Part shown: positions 18,785 to 21,400 of the stretch, piece after piece
Layout of the letters: every line of letters begins with the position of its first letter
Position numbering within the stretch: the first letter of the stretch is position 1
NCBI GenBank assembly: GCA_964058845.1
Contig: CAXKVR010000146.1
Span: 1-21,400, forward strand
Direction: 5' to 3'
DNA: 21,400 nucleotides
Source of the DNA: Carex sylvatica
Lineage: Eukaryota; Streptophyta; Magnoliopsida; Poales; Cyperaceae
Program-made: the position numbers and the translations under genes
Notes under the pieces: model-generated
What the model saw: only the letters and a program-made list of their open reading frames with translations
What the model was told of the DNA's origin: nothing
Database searches by the model: none

Positions 18785-19763
18785 GATAGAACTTTTTATT
18801 TATATTTCTTTATATCATATTATATGTCGATATTAAATTATTGTACGATATTTGATATTAGATTCGAATCGAACTATTATTTGATATCATTGGTATTTAA
18901 AAATAAAGAATCATCACATCATTAAATTGTTATCAAAGATCATGATTAAAGTTAATTAAAAATATACTATTAACATGTGTCTTAATTTTTGGATAATTAT
19001 TATTATTTTCATTGATATTTTTTTTCTTGTAGTGTATTTTGTTGCAACGCATGATACTAGTTTTCCTTTATGTATATTCTATAATACATTACATGCCTCC
19101 ATTATCACATGCCATTCCTGAACATGTTTTTTAGACAATTAAACTTCCATTTTGCATTTTTTTATTTATTTGAGATCTTGAAAGCAACTATAAACTCTAA
19201 TAAGTTTGTATAGATGAGACCAAATAAACATTCAACATTTTTTTCAACAAACTGATTTTAAGTGTTGAATAATAAATGTCAAGATAATTAACACAGTAAA
19301 TTCTGTAGATGTATGGTTATCTTATTCTTAAATCATTAATTAACACAGAATATATCATAATGTTCATAAAATATTTACTATAATAAAATTATATAATATT
19401 ATAAATACTGAGCATCCACTTGATTATAATTTTTTTATAAATGATCCTTAGCAGGAGTAACTTGGAGAAAATAACTAAACACAAACATTCCTCTCACTTC
19501 CTGACAACTAATTAACAGCAAACACAAATCCCTACTGAAACCAATTCAATCCAGTTCCTGTCTCTAGCCAAAACTAAAAAAGCATTAGAAATTTGGAGCA
19601 GTTACCTAACAACCAAGAAAGAACGAAACAGCACAAGCATGACTTGCACTAGCCCAGCAAATCTTCAAAGTAATTTTTCCAATTTAGTCCCTCTCATTTC
19701 TTAAAATTACAGACTACTATTGCTTGACTGTTGTCTGGACTGACAATGAGCCTATGAGTTGTG
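18785..19763. other. No gene seen
   Basis: AT-rich to about 19430, then more balanced sequence to 19720 that I do not recognise on either strand. GTTGCAACGCATGATACTAG near 19052 resembles a decayed Helitron 3' end (GTGCAACGCAC hairpin then CTAG), but the hairpin is lost. Confidence 0.45.
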
Positions 19764-19919
19764 AAGGCAAATTGACTCTTGTTTTAGTAAATGTTGGAGG
19801 TCAAACCATTCAACTATTTAATATCCACAAGGGATTGCTCTATCCGGATTTCGAACCTGTGACCTCCCACATACATGACATTATCTTTGTCAAAGGCTGG
19901 TTCTCAAGGCAAATTGACT
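19764..19919 (-). mobile_element. Small SINE-like insertion with 14-bp flanking repeats
   Basis: AAGGCAAATTGACT occurs at 19764-19777 and again, perfect, at 19906-19919, enclosing 128 bp. On the minus strand the insert begins GAGAACCAGCC and carries GGTCACAGGTTCGAAATCC (near 19840-19860), a good RNA polymerase III box B at tRNA-like distance from the start, followed by a non-tRNA body. This is the layout of a short tRNA-derived SINE with a target duplication. A second piece, TTTGAGAATCAGCC on the minus strand just beyond the outer repeat (about 19928-19941), resembles the insert's own start. Box A is weak. The plus-strand frame here is fortuitous. Confidence 0.65.
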
Positions 19920-19974
19920 TAATCAGGCTGATTCTCAAAGATTTATATTACAATCATGGGATATAAGTTTATTC

Positions 19975-20410
19975 CTTTTTTGGGCAATCTCACATCACTA
20001 TTTAGAATAATTAAACTGAATCTAGAAAAGATAAAACTATTAATCTTATAATGTAAATAAAATGTTCGTAGCTTAGATTATCTTTTTTAATAGTCTTTTG
20101 AGTGAATTAACTTGTGATTTCAATAACGATTGTTTATTGTGCCACAGATAGAGTTCTAAAGCTTCTTTTACGTTATATTTGAATTTTGCATCATATCCTT
20201 TTTTAGAAAAATTCACGGTTAGTTACGCTCATGAAACTTCTTCCTTTTAATATGATAATAATATGTTTTGTTCCAGCATGAAATGGGAGAAATGGTAAGG
20301 TTGGAGGAGTCAAAATTTAGTAAGGAAATTATATGGCAAGGGCAAGGTCAAATAGTTGATTGCAAGGGATAAAAAAAATATATTATTCACAGAAGTATAT
20401 TTTTGTGTCA
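19975..20410. other. No gene seen
   Basis: AT-rich sequence with a purine-rich stretch at 20280-20350. No family was recognised. Confidence 0.45.
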
Positions 20411-20659
20411 TCAAAATATTGCAAAGCTAACAAAAGTAGCCTGGTAACATGTCCATAGACCCTGGTTGTCACATCCTATAGGTTGATTGAAGCAGGAAAT
20501 TGTAGGCTTTTCGTATTTCACTAGGCAATGAAGACTTTGCTCGATGGATTTTTCACGGGTAAAGATATTGACAGCGTTGTTTTGACTTGATGCAGGGCAC
20601 GAGTCATATGTTTTTATTATTTTTGATCTCCCAGAAGTAAGGTCGCTATTGCTCCTCAA
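20411..20659 (-). other. Orphan open segment, possible gene fragment of unknown identity
   Basis: The minus strand is open for 82 codons from the ATG at 20659 and has a more protein-like composition than its surroundings: RSNSDLTSGRSKIIKTYDSC, then NNAVNIFTREKSIEQSLHC. It is moderately rich in Ser, Asn and Lys. No domain, signal peptide or membrane segment is visible, and neighbouring exons are absent. It could be a captured or pseudogenised exon, or chance. Confidence 0.3.
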
Positions 20660-20743
20660 AGCAATTTTTAATGAAATCTAATTGTCAATTAATAAATAAA
20701 GATTAATTACAACTCCTATATATCTCGATTGATATTACAAGTT

Positions 20744-21179
20744 AATGGAGACAAGAGATCATATCTTTTGGACTTTCTCATATGCGCAAATGTGTGGAGG
20801 GGGGATGTGGTACGAGTACAAGTTGCGAACAACTCAATATCGCATTACCAGAATATAGTTCAGGTTTTGAACTGTAATAAGAAAAACTGGTATGTAACAC
20901 GGGCTACTACCACTTGGGGGATCTGGTATGAGAGGAAAAAAAGACGCTTTTCTAGAGAGTATAAAATGATGGAGCAACTGGTAAATGAAACAACACTTAA
21001 GATACATCTCTGGAGTACTGTACTCCAAGGTTTTGTTGTTTATTTTGTACTCTATTAGCAGCTATTTTGACCTTGTAAATAGCTAACTCAGCTCTCTGTG
21101 AGCAGTGCTGTACAGAACTATTTTAATTTTAATATATATTGTTGGTGAGCTATCTGGCCACAGACCTTAAAAAAAAAAA
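20744..21179 (+). mobile_element. 5'-truncated LINE insertion with poly-A and perfect target duplication
   Basis: GATATTACAAGTT stands at 20731-20743 and again at 21180-21192, a perfect 13-bp target duplication. The insert ends in 11 A residues (21169-21179), the hallmark of target-primed reverse transcription. Its coding part is the C-terminus of an L1-type ORF2: ETRDHIF near 20748 (zf-RVT type), then in another frame WYVTRATTTWGIWYERKKRR and LKIHLWSTVLQGF, with a stop at 21056-21058 and a short 3' UTR. Frame breaks show it could not code even if longer. The sequence differs from the LINE at 15780-17400, so it belongs to another lineage. It is among the younger insertions in the window. Confidence 0.92.
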
Positions 21180-21327
21180 GATATTACAAGTTTTTTTTTT
21201 TTTTTTCAAAGGTCAGTGGTTGTTATACCAACTAATAATTTTATTGATACAAAAATATATTTATAATGGGTCAAATAATCGTAATTTTAAATTTACTTCT
21301 TTATTTTCATAAAATATAATCTAGTAT

Positions 21328-21400
21328 TAGAGGCGGACTCAGCATATGCCAGGGGTGCCTCTGGATTTCGAGTTTTAGTGGTGATTTATTGATACCGATC
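21328..21400. mobile_element. Start of a hAT-like dispersed repeat, cut by the window end
   Basis: TAGAGGCGGACTCAGCATAT followed by GCCAGGGGTGCC resembles the left end of a widespread plant MITE type starting GAGGCGGA-CCAG. The rest lies beyond the window, so neither the right end nor a target duplication can be checked. Confidence 0.4.

Noticed and set aside
19040..19075. Helitron 3' end (GCAACGCATGATACTAG)
   Set aside because: The CTAG end is there, but the usual palindrome has decayed beyond support and the partner end is unknown.

Overview
This window looks like intergenic DNA from a flowering plant, probably a eudicot. It is strongly AT-rich, has no intact gene, and is crowded with plant-type transposon remains: a Mutator-like (MULE) transposase with the plant MuDR/FAR1 domain order, L1-type LINE fragments with the plant zf-RVT region, tRNA-derived SINE-like pieces, and several foldback MITEs. 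I cannot name the species. No bacterial, phage, CRISPR or defence-type system is present. Almost every short open frame is chance; the few that carry meaning are pieces of dead transposon proteins.

Layout. 1-1726 (minus): decayed MULE transposase gene, cut by the window edge, with a 45-bp repeat inside its linker. 1994-2183: six hairpin-forming palindromes about 34 bp apart, in the region upstream of the MULE start. 2184-4560: AT-rich, no gene. 4562-4967: foldback MITE. 4996-5205: Mutator-like MITE with a perfect 10-bp target duplication. 5480-6013: unusual run of T-tracts separated by GC-richer islands. 6054-6078: orphan copy of the second MITE's terminal repeat. 6080-8339: AT-rich, no gene. 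8340-8390: 30-C homopolymer plus CA repeat. 8755-8988: hAT-like MITE remnant. 9228-9449: GC-richer island of unknown origin. 9947-10322: MITE related to the one at 4562. 11055-11391: probable MITE remnant. 11671-11935: 41-bp tandem repeat beside a SINE-like segment. 13001-13035: 35-C homopolymer. 13828-14614: foldback element with long inverted repeats. 15376-15715: duplicated, possibly CACTA-like element. 15780-17400 (minus): dead LINE split by a hairpin MITE at 16694-17155. 17431-17873: higher-complexity island with promoter-like motifs. 18511-18765: hairpin and GT-rich tandem repeats. 19764-19919: small SINE-like insertion with 14-bp flanking repeats. 20411-20659 (minus): orphan open segment of unknown origin. 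20731-21192: 5'-truncated LINE with poly-A and a perfect 13-bp target duplication. 21328-21400: start of a hAT-like repeat cut by the window end.

The parts do not form a pathway. They record successive insertions: the LINE at 15.8-17.4 kb is old and carries a younger nested MITE, while the LINE at 20.7 kb and the Mutator-like MITE at 5.0 kb still have perfect target duplications. The best candidates for something undescribed are the palindrome array at 1994-2183, the T-tract ladder at 5480-5865 and the foldback element at 13828-14614.
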